This document shows positions 43,472-54,370 of a DNA stretch of 64,000 nucleotides, in pieces; within the stretch, counting starts at the first letter, position 1, and each line of letters starts with the position of its first letter. A program made the translations under genes and the position numbers. Source of the DNA: Poa pratensis (Eukaryota > Streptophyta > Magnoliopsida > Poales > Poaceae); the NCBI GenBank assembly GCA_947311845.1, contig CAMZMU010000062.1:47957879-48021878 (forward strand), read 5' to 3'. The notes under the pieces were generated by a model, which did not search any database, was not told the origin of the DNA, and saw only the letters and a program-made list of their open reading frames with translations.

Positions 43472-44315
43472 CTATTCGTTCAAAGAAAACACCCGGCGGG
43501 ACTGTGCTTTTGTGGAAGCAATGTTGGCTAATTTGTCGGCCTCTTCATTGCTTTCTCTCCCTATGTGTCGTAGTTCACAGCCATCGAAGCTGCCCTCCAT
43601 TATGTTGTACAAATCCCGATAAGCGATCATGTTGTCTGCGATTGCATCACATGCCTTCATTGTTTGCTGCACAACCAAGTTAGAGTCGCCATAAATCATT
43701 AGTCGAGTGCATCCCATGGCTTTTGCCATGCGCATGCCATGGATTAGACCTTCGTATTCGGCCTCGTTATTTGATGGGAACTCGAAACCCATTTGCAAGA
43801 TATAGCGCAGTTTGTCGCCTTTTGGTGATATGAGTATGACGCCCGCTCCTGCTCCTTCATTCTTTTTGGACCCATCGAAATACATTGTCCAGGAATTTGA
43901 TACGTCAGGTACCCCTGGCAATTGGGCTTCTACCCACTCGGTGTGAAAATCGGGTAGGACTTGTGATTTGATGGCTTTCGGGTGTTCGTACTTGATTCCT
44001 AGTGGCCCAGCTCGATGAGCCATTTTGCTACGCGCCCCGTTGCGTTGGGGTTTGTGAGGACGTCTCCAATCGCTGATTTATTGACCACCGTTATCGGGTG
44101 TTCTGTGAAGTAGTGCGCCAGCTTTCTTGAGTCATGAATACGGCGTACGCCAATTTCTGATATTGTGGGTACCGCTGTTTGGACGGGGAAAGAACTTCAC
44201 TTACGTAATATACTGGCCTCTGTATGCTTTGACTATGTCCTTCTTCCATGCGGTCGACCACCAGCACTGTGCTGACCACTCGGTTGGTGGCTGAGATATA
44301 GGTAGAGTGGCTCAT
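43472..44315 (-). pseudogene. RNase H and second RNase H of Tat element B
   Basis: The first RNase H is broken near 44090-44315 (QRPVYYVSEVLSPSKQRYPQYQK). The second, archaeal-type RNase H is open from 44023, with MYFDGSKK, NEAEYEGLIHG, YGDSNLVVQQ and NEEADKLANIA giving the four acidic positions. The double RNase H supports Tat-lineage placement. Confidence 0.85.
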
Positions 44316-45384
44316 TTTCCTTAGGTGCTACGAGGATTGGCGGGCTTGTGAGCATCTTTTTGAGTTCGAGAAAAGCGGCTTCAGCTTCATCCGTCCACTC
44401 GAACTTGTCTGCTTTCTTCATCAATTTGTAAAATGGAAGTGCTTTTTCGCCTAGTTTACTGATGAATCGACTGAGTGCTGCTACTCGACCAGCTAGCTGC
44501 TGTACCTCATGGAGTTTGGTAGGTCTATTCATTGTGAGTATAGCTTGTATCTTTTCTGGGTCTGCTTCGATTCCACGTGCAGATATCAAATAACCCAAGA
44601 GTTGTCCAGCTGGGACACCGAAGGTGCATTTCTTTGGGTTAAGCTTGATGTTGTATCGATTGAGATTCTTGAATGTCTCCTGTAGATCACTGATTAATGT
44701 GTCCTCCTTTTCAGTCTTGATGACGATGTCGTCGACGTAGACCTGAACATTGCGTCCTATCTGTTCTTGTAGACAGTTTTGCATCATGCGCTGGTAGGTT
44801 GCGCCTGCGTTTTTGAGCCCGAAAGGCATGGTTGTGTAGCAGTAGACCCCGAGTGGGGTTATGAATGCTGTTTTGTCTTCGTCTTCTTCTTTCATCCGAA
44901 TTTGATGGTATCCTGAATATGCATCCAAAAATGATAACCGAGCGCATCCTGCTGTTGAGTCGATGATCTGATCGATTCGTGGTAATGGAAAGTGATCTTT
45001 TGGACAGCATTTGTTTAGGGCTGTAAAATCTACACACATCCGCAGGGTGTCTGAGTGCTTCTTTTCGACCAGTACAGGGTTAGCAACCCAGTCTGCCTTT
45101 TTGATTTCTCGAATGAACTTTGCAGCAAGTAACCTATCAACTTCTGCCTCGATTGCACCTCTTTTGGGATCGGAAACACGGCGCATAGTTTGCTTGACTG
45201 GTCTAGACCCTGGCTTGAGTTGTAGAGAATGCTCGGCGAACTCTCTGGGGACACCTGGCATATCAGCTGGGCACCATGCGAATATTTCCCAGTTTTTACG
45301 GAGAAATTCGACGAGTGCATTTTCCTGTTCGCTGGTAAGACTCGATGATATGTTGACTGTTTTTGAGGGATCAGTTGGGTGCAC
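44233..45384 (-). pseudogene. Reverse transcriptase of Tat element B
   Basis: Open over the full domain: PVLVEKKHSDTLRMCVDF, FPLPRIDQIIDSTAG, LDAYSGYHQI, MPFGLKNAGATYQRMM, the catalytic VYVDDIVIK near residue 217, and GVPAGQLLGYLIS. The frame then runs out at the start of RNase H by a small indel near 44270. The domain looks intact but its polyprotein context is broken. Confidence 0.88.
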
Positions 45385-45430
45385 TTGATGCTTTTTGTGT
45401 CGTTGGTTGCATTGAATTGTCTGTCGGATG

Positions 45431-46019
45431 CTAACCTCTTGTGTTCCGGCAGAAGTGTGCGGTCGTTAGAAACCTCGAGTTTGGCGAATGATTGCTCCAT
45501 CCCATACATCTCTGAGATTTTGCTGAAGTCACGGTCACATGAATCTGACCTTTGAAAGTTCCCGTTGATCGTGATGACTCCTTTTGGTCCTGGCATTTTG
45601 AGCTTGAGGTAGGCGTAGTGTGGGACGGCCATGAATCGAGCGAAAGTGGGGCGCCCAAGTATTGCATGGTATTGTGACTTCCAATCGACCACTTCGAACT
45701 CAATCGACTCGGTTCTGAAGTGAGTAGGATCTCCAAACGTAACATCGAGTTGTATAACGCCTTCTGGGAGCACTGCTTTGCCTGGAACGATACCGTGGAA
45801 GGTATTTGCGGATTTTGGCAGATTTTCGACTGGTTTGTTCATTCTGCGTAGCGTATCTGCAAAGATTATGTTGAGACCACTACCTCCGTCCATGAAGACC
45901 TTGGTCATGGCGTAGCCTCCAATTTGGGCGTCGAGTACCAAGGCTGCATGCCCTGGTCGATATACTGCGGGTGGGTGGTCCTCTCGATTGAAGATAATCG
46001 GAGTTTCTGATCCTTTCAA
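45431..46019 (-). pseudogene. Aspartic protease of Tat element B
   Basis: FMDGGSGLNIIFADTL is the active site in the DGGSG form, followed by TFHGIVPG, FEVVDWKSQYHAILGRP and KMPGPKGVITI, the usual protease end in this lineage. The frame then changes near 45430-45500 toward the reverse transcriptase frame. Confidence 0.85.
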
Positions 46020-46145
46020 AAAATTGTGATGGCTGGGGTGCCATGACCGCCATATTGACGTGTCGAGTGTGTAATTTTTGCTCTCTTTTGGAGGGACGTC
46101 CTCGCTGGATCATGTTCATCTGCCGCGAGTTACGGGAATTTTTGT

Positions 46146-48904
46146 TCATCTCCTGCTGCATCTGGTGCACGGCTGCTGCCATTTGTGTTCCCGTAACGGG
46201 TTGTGCTGGCACCATGTATACTGGTGTCGGTTGCGCTGGTGCTGGTGCAGTATACACCTGAGTAGGCTGTGTTTGCGGTGGTATGGAATATAACTGTGCT
46301 TGTTGTACTTGTTGCGGTGCTGGATATGCTGAACAGGCTGTGCTTGTGATGTAGTTGATGGAGCGTGCGTCAGTTGAGGAGGTGCACGTCCTTCTCTTTG
46401 CATTCGTGATATATGTTCAATCGCGAGTTGATCGAATTCCCTGCAATTTCTCAGCGAGTGGCTAGAGCGAAGCTTACCATCATCCCCTCTGTAAAGATGG
46501 AATCTGCAATAATCGTTCATCCTCTCTTCGACTGAGCGCTCAGGCTCTTTGTCTGCTCGCCTGCGCCATTCGGCCTTCTGTAGCTATCGCGGTCGTCGCG
46601 TCTGTGTTCTCGACTGTCACGTCGATCGTCTGTACGGTGGTCTCGATTACCTCGGCGGTCGTCCGTATGATGATCTCGATTATCACGATGATCGTCGGTC
46701 GTCTGTCAGTTTGGTCGCGACTGTCCCTTGACTGGACAAAGCCTGCTGCAATGAAGTTTGGATGGTCATCGTCGTGATAACGATTCTTGCGTTTGCGCCT
46801 TCGATCATCTCTGTAGCTATCTCTGCGGTCTCGACTGCCCCCTCGTGATTTTCATGTGATGCTACGGGTCGAGTGCCTCGTACGGAGTCTTCTCCGTCTG
46901 CCCACTTTGTTGCGAGTACCATGAGTGCGGCCATTGTTTTGGGTCTTCTCGACCAAGTGTTTCTTTGAAGTCTTCCCTCCAGAGTCCGTTTTTGAAGGCG
47001 TCGATTGCCCTATCTTCTGATACGTTGCCTACTGAGTTACGGATGGTGGTCCACCGCCGTATGTACGATCTCAGAGATTCATCTGACTTTTGCTTGCAGG
47101 TCCGGAGCTCCTCGAAGGTTTTGGGGCGCTCACATAGAGGCTCGAAGTATTTGATGAAATCACCCTTGAAGTGTTCCCACGAATCGTAGTATGATTCGGG
47201 TAGCGATTTGAGCCAATCGCGAGCCGTTCCTTCCATCATAAGTTGTATGTACTGCATAGCTGTAGTTGTGGTGCCGCGCTGACATCCGACTGCCAGCCTG
47301 TAATCTTCTAGCCAGCCTGATGGCTCTTGTTTGCAGTTGAACTTAGGCGTGGTAGCTAGCGAAAATTTCTTGGGCATACGAGCCTCCCGGATCCGTCGAG
47401 TGAAGCATAGCGCTCCACATGGCCCGATTTCTGCTTCCGAGTCTGAGCTGTTGCTGTATGACCTCCTCGAGTGGCTCCTACTGGAACGATGACGGCGTGA
47501 GCTTTTTCGACTGCTCCTTCCCCGAGGGCTTCGACTGCGACGGTCCCGATCTGTATCTCTCCTTGGAGTTGCTTGTGGATGCTGTATGGCTTGTGCTGCT
47601 ATTGCCAGTTGTTTGTACAGTTGGAGGTGCTGATCCCTCTTTGGGTCTCCTGCAGGAGGTTCGATTGTTCTGAGGTAGGTGCCTAGCGTCATCAGCGCCC
47701 CGGCTGGCTCAGTAGGTATGGGAACTCCTTCCGCGTCGACTGCCATAAAGGCTGGGTTTAGGTTTCGAGTGACCGCTGCACGATCTGCGTCTCCGAGGTT
47801 TATGAATCGTGACCTCGCGGGTCGTTTCTGCCTGTTGAATTTACAGACAATGCTCTTCGTCGAGCACTCGATATGCTGGCTTGCTTTTTGCGTTCTTCGA
47901 GTACTGCTCGGTATTTTTAACCGTATCGATTCTTGCCATTGGAAATATTGTAAGGTTAATACCTCTTCTGGAGTTGCGTTTGCTGGTAGCATTGTGCAGC
48001 TCTCGATTACTTTGCTCACTTTTTCCGCCATCTCTGCGGTGATGGTCAGCGTGGTTGTTCCGTCTGGCATGGTGACTGTGCAAGGGTATTCTGTAGGTCG
48101 ACGGCATGTTGCGGCTGCTGATGTTTCTGCTGTACTCGCGGTATATACCTGATACGGTACCACCCGATCCTCCATCCATGTGTTGCTGATGCGTTTTATG
48201 GATTCGGCGTCGTCGTCCAGGCTCATGTTGGAGTTGCTTTGCTTGTTGGGGTTTCCGCCACAATCGAGTATGTCTTCGAGTGCTTTGTCCAGGCTGTCTG
48301 CGTCGCAGGTGAATATCTCGTGGCTAGCACGGATTTCTGGGCCGTTGAGATCGGCGAGATATATGTTGTCGTCTATGTTCTCTTCGTTCCCCGCGACGTC
48401 ATTGCAGTCGACGATGTCGTCGAGTGACTCGATTGAGTTGTTTGGGCGGTACGCAGATTCGATCTCGCTTCTTCCAAATCTTTTTGCCACCTCGTTACGG
48501 AACTCTTGCGAGGTCATGGACGTGGCAGAGTCGCTTGGCGATTGGATCGGGACGATCTGTGACGATGTTGCGCCCAAGATGGATGGTGTTGCAGTCGAAG
48601 CGTTGTCGATTGTCTCCATGTCGAGTGTCTCCACGTCGAGTGGATCTAACAGGTCCTGCACACCATCTTTATCGACAAAGAAGTTAAATTTTCCAACCGT
48701 AATATCCAAACCTGATTCGAGTCCGGCGAAGGCTTGTTGAGCTTCCATCGAGTGCGGCGTGAGCCTCCTTGGAGATTTTGGCGAGTGATCGCTTTTTGAA
48801 TTGATGCTGGTGGATCTTGCCGGCGAGTTGCTGTTTGCAACGGTGGTTGGTGATTTGCTTTTTGATGATGCAGTAGGCGAGTTACCTTGTGCAGATGCGA
48901 TCAT
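46146..48904 (-). pseudogene. gag of Tat element B, frameshifted
   Basis: The frame from 48904 (680 codons) has a Ser/Thr-rich N-terminus, an Arg/Ser-rich run (RRDTDRDRRSRSPRGRSSRK, about residues 475-495) and a gag domain (about 530-660: SGWLEDYRLAV, ARDWLKSLPESY, LRTCKQKSDESLRSYIRRW). It breaks near 46890. The rest (RYHDDD-type basic stretch, CRFHLYRGDDGKLRSSHSLRNC zinc-like motif near 46500) is spread over other frames down to 46146. Capsid protein of the element. Confidence 0.82.
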
Positions 48905-48958
48905 CGGGTGGCCGCTTGATGATGAAACCGGCGAAACCGTGAGCCCAATACTACCTTT

Positions 48959-48974
48959 CCCACAGACGGCGCCA
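48959..48974 (-). other. Primer-binding site of Tat element B
   Basis: TGGCGCCGTCTGTGGG on minus, two bases inside the LTR. Same TGGCGCC start as element A but a different 3' part, so the primer tRNA may differ. Confidence 0.8.
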
Positions 48975-48976
48975 AT

Positions 48977-49445
48977 TGTCGAGGTGTGCCCTCGGCAATT
49001 CCCATGGTTGCTATACCTAGGGTTGATTGTGTGGTAGAGAACGCGTAGTATTGGTGGAATCGACGGCTGACAAGCTGGATTTACCCAGGTTCAGGGCCCT
49101 CGAGTGAGGTAAAACCCCTACTTCCTGCTTGTCTGTGTTTATGATTTGAATATGGAGGTTACAAGGGTTCGACGAGTAGATCTCGTCGAGGTTTTGGTGG
49201 CTATGGATTGCTTGTCCTTGATCGATCACCCTCCCAGCCTTTATATAGGAGGCTAGGTCTCGGGAAACACAACCGACCAAGGTTACATGTATGGAAAGTC
49301 TTAACCGACTATTATTTGATCTAGCTTGGAATACACTCTTCGTCTTGGGCCTTCTTCATGGGTTTCGATTAATCCTTGGGCTTCTTTGATCATCGCGTGC
49401 ACCAGGTACCCTTATGCTGGGTACCCGCAGAGTATAACCTCGTCA
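48977..49445 (-). repeat. Right (5') LTR of Tat element B
   Basis: 469 bases with minus-strand TATA box near 49240-49249. It lies only about 340 bases upstream of the NOP56 start codon and reads away from that gene. Confidence 0.93.
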
Positions 49446-49635
49446 TCTTGTGAAACCGTTAACAAGTTTATGAATGCTAAATTCGTTTATCGAGTGCAAA
49501 GCCTGCACCAAGGAAATCACGTGCGACGAATTCGTTTTAAAATTCGGCACAAATTCATCATATGTTCGATATATTTCGTCGTTCATGCCTCCTTATCACA
49601 AGGGTTTTCGTTATGGACCGCTGATCCAATCGAAC

Positions 49636-49716
49636 GGCCCAGACGCCAACGAGAACGCTCGATAAATACGCCCCCCGCGAAGCGCAGTTCCTTCATCCCC
49701 TCTCCCTAAAACCCTA
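49636..49716 (+). promoter_or_regulatory. NOP56 proximal promoter motifs: site II, TATA-like, telo-box
   Basis: GGCCCA (49636-49641, the complement of TGGGCC) is a site II core. GATAAATAC (about 49661-49669) may serve as TATA. AAACCCTAA (49708-49716) is a telo-box, repeated in part beside it. The site II plus telo-box pair is known in plant genes for ribosome biogenesis and translation, matching the gene downstream. Confidence 0.6.
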
Positions 49717-49784
49717 ACCCTCACCCCGCCTCTCCCCTCCCAAACCCCTCAGCCGCCGCCGGCGAAGCGCGCGCGCGCGGCGAG

Positions 49785-52700
49785 ATGGCGCTCTACCTGC
49801 TCTTCGAGTCCGCGTCAGGGTACGCGCTCTTCCACGCCTACGGCATCGACGAGATCGGGCAGAGCGTGGACGCCGTCCGCTCCTCCGTGCTCGACCTCAA
49901 GCGGTTCAGCAAGGCCGTCAAGCTCACCGGCTTCACCCCTTCTCCTCCGCCATCGACGCCCTCAACCAGTGCAACGCCATCTCTGAAGGTACCGTCTCCT
50001 CTCCCCCTCCCTGCAAACCCTCGCTTCAAGTCTCCCGGGAGGAACGAATGGTGGGTGGGTGCTGATTTGTTGGTGGCGCAGGGATCATGACGGACGAGCT
50101 GAGGAACTTCCTGGAGCTCAACCTGCCCAAGGTCAAGGAGGGGAAGAAGGCCAAGTTCAGCGTCGGCGTCATCGAGCCCAAGGTCGGCTCCCACATCACC
50201 GAGGCCACCGGCATCCCCTGCCAGTCCAACGAGTACGTGCAGGAGCTGCTCCGCGCGGTGCGGCTGCACTTCGACCAGTTCATCGACCAACTCAAGGTGA
50301 CGGATTTGATTTACTGCTGCGTTTACTTCTGCTGTATGCCTGAGACTGTCCCTTAACTGATGCGAACAGGCAGTGCAGACTGTAGTAGGGTACATCTTGT
50401 GTGCGCTTGCTTATTAGAGGTTTCCATTAGCAGTGGAGAAGTCCCGTAGTCATGGTGGAACGACACCGTGTGTCTTAAAAGTCTGCTGCTGCAATGGCTT
50501 TGGTTACACTCTAACCCTTATGGCACCTATGCAGAATTTTCTTCTCGTTGCTTGACACAGATGTCTGTAGTGTAAGTCTGCCTATACTTTGAAGTAGGTT
50601 GTCTGAAAATTTGCAGGTGGCTCTTTTATTTCTGGCATCTTCATTGGTCTGCAACTGTTTTGTTTGCACTATGCATCATAGATTTATCTTAGTAGGGTAC
50701 ATGGTATCTTGTGTGCGCTTGCTTATTAGAGGTTTCCATTAGCAGTGGAGAATTCTGCGTAGTCCTGGTGGAACTAAACTCTGTATGTCTTGAAAGTATG
50801 ATGCTGCATGGCTTTGGTCACACTATAGGCATGATGGCACATATGCAGAAATTACTTCTTGTTGTTTGACACAACATTTTGTAGTGTAAGTCTGCCTATA
50901 CTTTGAAGTGGGTTGTCTGAAAATTTGCAGGTGGCTCTTTTGTTCTTTTTTATTCCTGGCATCTTCATTGTCTGCAATATGCATCATGGATTTATCAACG
51001 TTGTTATTTTGATTATTGTCTGTTCATTTATTCCTTTTGGTTATTTGGTTGCAGCCATCTGACCTGGAGAAGGCTCAACTAGGTCTGGGGCATAGCTATA
51101 GCAGGGCAAAGGTGAAGTTCAATGTCAACCGTGTGGATAACATGGTTATTCAAGCGATCTTTCTGTTGGATACACTCGATAAGGATGTCAATTCCTTTCC
51201 ATGAGAGTGAGGTTTGTTCCTCGTCTTTTGGTTAATTTAACTGCTGCTTCAGATTACATGTCATGTCTCAGCACTTAGATCACCTTAATTTTGGTGCAAA
51301 TGTTTATGCAGAAGTATTAATAATATCCAAGTATTATTAGCGTTTTAGTTGACAATTGTTCATTACACTTCCGATAATATATCTTTTTGGTAATTATTAC
51401 TTCCCTTAGCATCTAATTATGTGCTAATGTAAGACATCACGCCCCCACCCCACCCCCCACAAGCCCGACTATGACCTTCGTAATATATGATTGTGGAGGT
51501 TGTGCAGATATTTAATTGTTCGTTAACCATTATGCAGGGAGTGGTACGGATGGCATTTTCCTGAGCTGGTCAAAATCGTGAATGACAACTACCTTTACGC
51601 TAAGCTTTCCAAGTTTATTGTAGACAAGTCTCAGTTGTCAGAAAAGGATATTCCAGCTTTAGCTGATCTAATTGGAGATGAAGACAAGGCAAAGGAAATT
51701 GTTGAAGCAGCAAAGGCATCTATGGGTAACAAACATGTCACAATTGGTTGCTTCTGTAGTTAGGGTGTTGATATTGTGGCTTACATAAACTCCTTTGTAT
51801 TTTCAGGCCAGGATCTTTCACCAGTTGATTTGATCAATGTCCAACAGTTTGCTCAGAGGGTCATGAATCTATCTGAGTACCGTAAAAATCTGTACGAGTA
51901 TCTGGTGACAAAGATGAATGATATTGCACCAAACCTGACCTCATTGATTGGTGAGATGGTTGGAGCTCGGTTGATCTCTCATGCTGGCAGTCTTTCAAAT
52001 CTTGCAAAATGTCCTGCCTCCACTCTCCAGATTCTAGGTGCTGAAAAGGCTCTGTTCAGGTACTTGATACTTGGACTGCTCATGTATTGCAACACCTTCT
52101 TTTCAAACTATGCTCTCATTTGTTAATTGTTTTTCTACTCAAATCTTGCATATTTACTGTTTATTAAGTATTGAAAGTTTTGAAACTGTCCTTTGTGCTT
52201 CTGAAATTTTGTGATTAATTTCTTAATTTTGTTGCAGAGCTCTGAAAACACGTGGAAACACACCAAAGTATGGTCTCATATTCCACTCATCTTTTATTGG
52301 TCGTGCATCAACCAAGAACAAGGGAAGAATGGCACGGTACCTGGCAAACAAATGTTCCATTGCTTCCCGCATCGACTGCTATTCAGGTTAGTTGAAGGGC
52401 TTTGGTTGGAAATGTTACACATTCTGGTTCCGCTTGCTGATTGTTTTTCTCATTGGGTTATGCACTCCAGATATGAGTAGCAACATTTTTGGTGAGAAGC
52501 TGCGTGAACAAGTTGAGGAGAGACTAGACTTTTATGACAAGGGTGTCGCACCACGTAAGAACCTTGATGTTATGAAAGCTGCTATTGAGGGCTTGACAAA
52601 CACAGGGGATGATGACGGTAAGGATAAATCTGTTTGTTCGTTAGTCTCAGTCAGTTAGTGTCAGGTCATATTTTCCAATCCACATTAAATTGTTGGCTTG

Positions 52701-53027
52701 ACACCATGAACAAAAATTTCTTTTACAGGCAAAGAGAGCGGTGATGCGTCTGTCAAGAAAAGTAAGAAAAAGAAGTCTAAGGCTGAGGCTAATGGTGATG
52801 CAATGGACGTTGACAATGGCGCGGCTGAAGCTGAGCCTGAAACTGACAAGAAGAAAAAGAAGAAGAAGAAGCACCAGCTTGATGAGGACGAAGAGATGGC
52901 CAATGGCGAAGATGAGACCCCCAAGAAGAAGAAGAAGAAGAACCGTGACGTTTCTGAGTCTGTTGAGCCTAAGACGGGCACTGAAGGGAAGAAGAAAAAG
53001 AAGAAATCCAAAACTGATGACGAGTAG
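49785..53027 (+). CDS. NOP56: NOP56, box C/D snoRNP core protein (two apparent 1-base frame breaks)
   Basis: Exons: 49785-49989, 50082-50296, 51055-51211, 51538-51725, 51807-52059, 52238-52386, 52471-52617 and 52729-53027, all GT-AG. The protein begins [20 protein letters not shown]. The Nop domain follows in exons 4-6 ([42 protein letters not shown]). The C-terminus is the usual Lys-rich KKKKKK/acidic tail. It is a nucleolar scaffold for 2'-O-methylation of rRNA, acting with fibrillarin and NOP58. One base seems missing in exon 1 near 49939 (CACCCC before TTCTCC) and one in exon 3 near 51199 (TTTCCATG for TTTGCCATG). Everything else is conserved and splice sites are intact, so indel errors are likelier than a pseudogene. 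Confidence 0.92.
50384..50990 (+). repeat. Tandem duplication (period 307) in NOP56 intron 2
   Basis: Copies start AGTAGGGTACAT at 50384 and 50691. Both contain CTTGTGTGCGCTTGCTTATTAG, GGTTTCCATTAGCAGTGGAG and GTAAGTCTGCCTATACTTTGAAG. They differ by scattered changes and small indels, so the duplication is not recent. No ORF is present. A snoRNA inside each copy is conceivable, as introns of this gene host them in animals, but I see no clear C and D boxes. Confidence 0.88.
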
Positions 53028-54170
53028 TAGTAGTGTAGTTGCCTAGGTATTGAGTATCGGTTGTTGAAGCTGATCATCAAGTATCGAATTTTTGTACTAC
53101 AATGGATCCAACTGTGCCTTGACTGTTATAAGTGTGTACTCTTTGAGCCCTTGACGAGGTTTGTAATGTAGCGTGGCATGGATTTAAGTAGCGAAGCAGT
53201 TGCAGTTGCACTATTCCTTGTGTATTCTATTTTGTGTATGATGTTCAGTATCTCAACTTGATGTTTAGTGCGGATAGCGTTAGCTTTTGAACCTACAAAT
53301 GGGTAGTCTTGGCAGCTGCAGCGGCTGAATGACATTTTTACTACGCTGCAAGTTAGATTTAGAATACAAATGATTATCCGCATTTTGCAACTAGCTTGTA
53401 TGTTGAAAGAATTTTCATAGTAATTTTGAAGGATTGAAATCCTTGTTTCCAAAGAGAATGGTGGCACATCCGTTAACAGACGTAATAAAGGATGGTGACA
53501 CCATGCATCTTGATAAGCCTGCCAACACTGCCTGTATCAGGAGCTGAACCTGAAACTGAGAAGCTCGAGGAGCTGCCTCATGAAGTATTGAATTTGAACA
53601 TCTGCTATCTAATTTATGTACAACCATGGATCTAACTGGAATTGGGTGCCAACTATTGAAGCTTTCACCTGGAGAAGCTGATCCATTTGAGATCTATAAT
53701 ATGGAAGAGCATGAGGAAGCCTTTCAGCTATTGGCCTTTTCTGCTGGCGTTCTGTTTTACTGTTCTGTATTCATGATTCATATGGTTAGTAGACTTGTTG
53801 CAGTGTAGTGTTTTGGGTTTTTTGTTCTCGAAGGAATATGTTCTGATTGGCACTTGAGAATAGCTTGGATGCGTGTTCTGCAGGAATATGATCACATTGC
53901 TGTTGCCTGCTGTTGATAAATCTTACTCCGTACTTCAAAAATCATTCAGCTACATACACCCACTCACATAAAATCGTGCCTCTTCATGATTATCGTGTGA
54001 TTTTTGACAATATATCGCCATAACGACAGTAACAATGCTAATGGCACTAGAGCTAGAAAATCACTTCAGTTGCAGAGGTAATGGACTACTACTGTGTTTG
54101 CTCTTCGTGCTAGTTGTCCCTTCCTTCTGGACTGAAATACTGGGTTGCAGAGATTTTGAAATAATATGAT
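53028..54170. other. NOP56 3' region and intergenic DNA
   Basis: Carries the NOP56 3' leader-out and about 900 bases of unassigned AT-rich sequence. Small ORFs here have no coding character. A plus-strand open stretch at 53626-53808 is short and unsupported. Confidence 0.5.
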
Positions 54171-54362
54171 TGCTCTTCCTGCCTTTTGTCCATTCCTTCT
54201 GGACTGAATTACTGTGTTTGCTCTTCCTGCCTTTTGTCCATTCCTTCTGGACTGAATTACTGTGTTTGCTCTTCCTGCCTTTTGTCCATTCCTTCTGGAC
54301 TGAATTACTGTGTTTGCTCTTGCAACTTTTCGTCCCTTCCTTCAGGACTGAAACACCGTGTT
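54171..54362. repeat. 48-base minisatellite beside the PPR stop codon
   Basis: Units start TGCTCTTCCTGCCTTTTGTCC at 54171, 54219 and 54267, with a diverged fourth at 54315 and further weak copies to about 54400. 48 is a multiple of three, so on minus the unit reads as a 16-residue repeat (SVQKEWTKGRKSKHSN). That frame differs from the PPR frame, which stops at 54371-54373. The repeat probably lies in the 3' non-coding end. Confidence 0.85.
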
Positions 54363-54370
54363 TCCTCACC

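Larger units (their letters stand above)
37477..49445 (-). mobile_element. Tat-lineage gypsy retrotransposon B, minus strand, with nested insertion
   Basis: 11,969 bases between LTRs 37477-37950 and 48977-49445 (TGTCGAGG...CGTCA on plus). Flanks TCGTG (37472-37476) and TCTTG (49446-49450) agree at four of five bases. On minus the order is LTR, primer-binding site, gag, protease, reverse transcriptase, RNase H, second RNase H, integrase, a repeat-rich 3' region, polypurine tract, LTR. The 2.38 kb element copy 2 sits inside the integrase end. The LTRs show three substitutions and three small indels by eye, so it is somewhat older than element A. No antisense gene is seen. Confidence 0.93.

Noticed and set aside
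47679..48740. Plus-strand ORFs of 157 and 186 codons
   Set aside because: Shadows of the minus-strand gag of element B.
50384..50990. snoRNA genes inside NOP56 intron 2
   Set aside because: Attractive by analogy with animals, but no convincing C box, D box and terminal stem could be placed.
53626..53808. Short ORF MDLTGIGCQLL downstream of NOP56
   Set aside because: 60 codons in non-coding context with no conservation signal, promoter or splice support.
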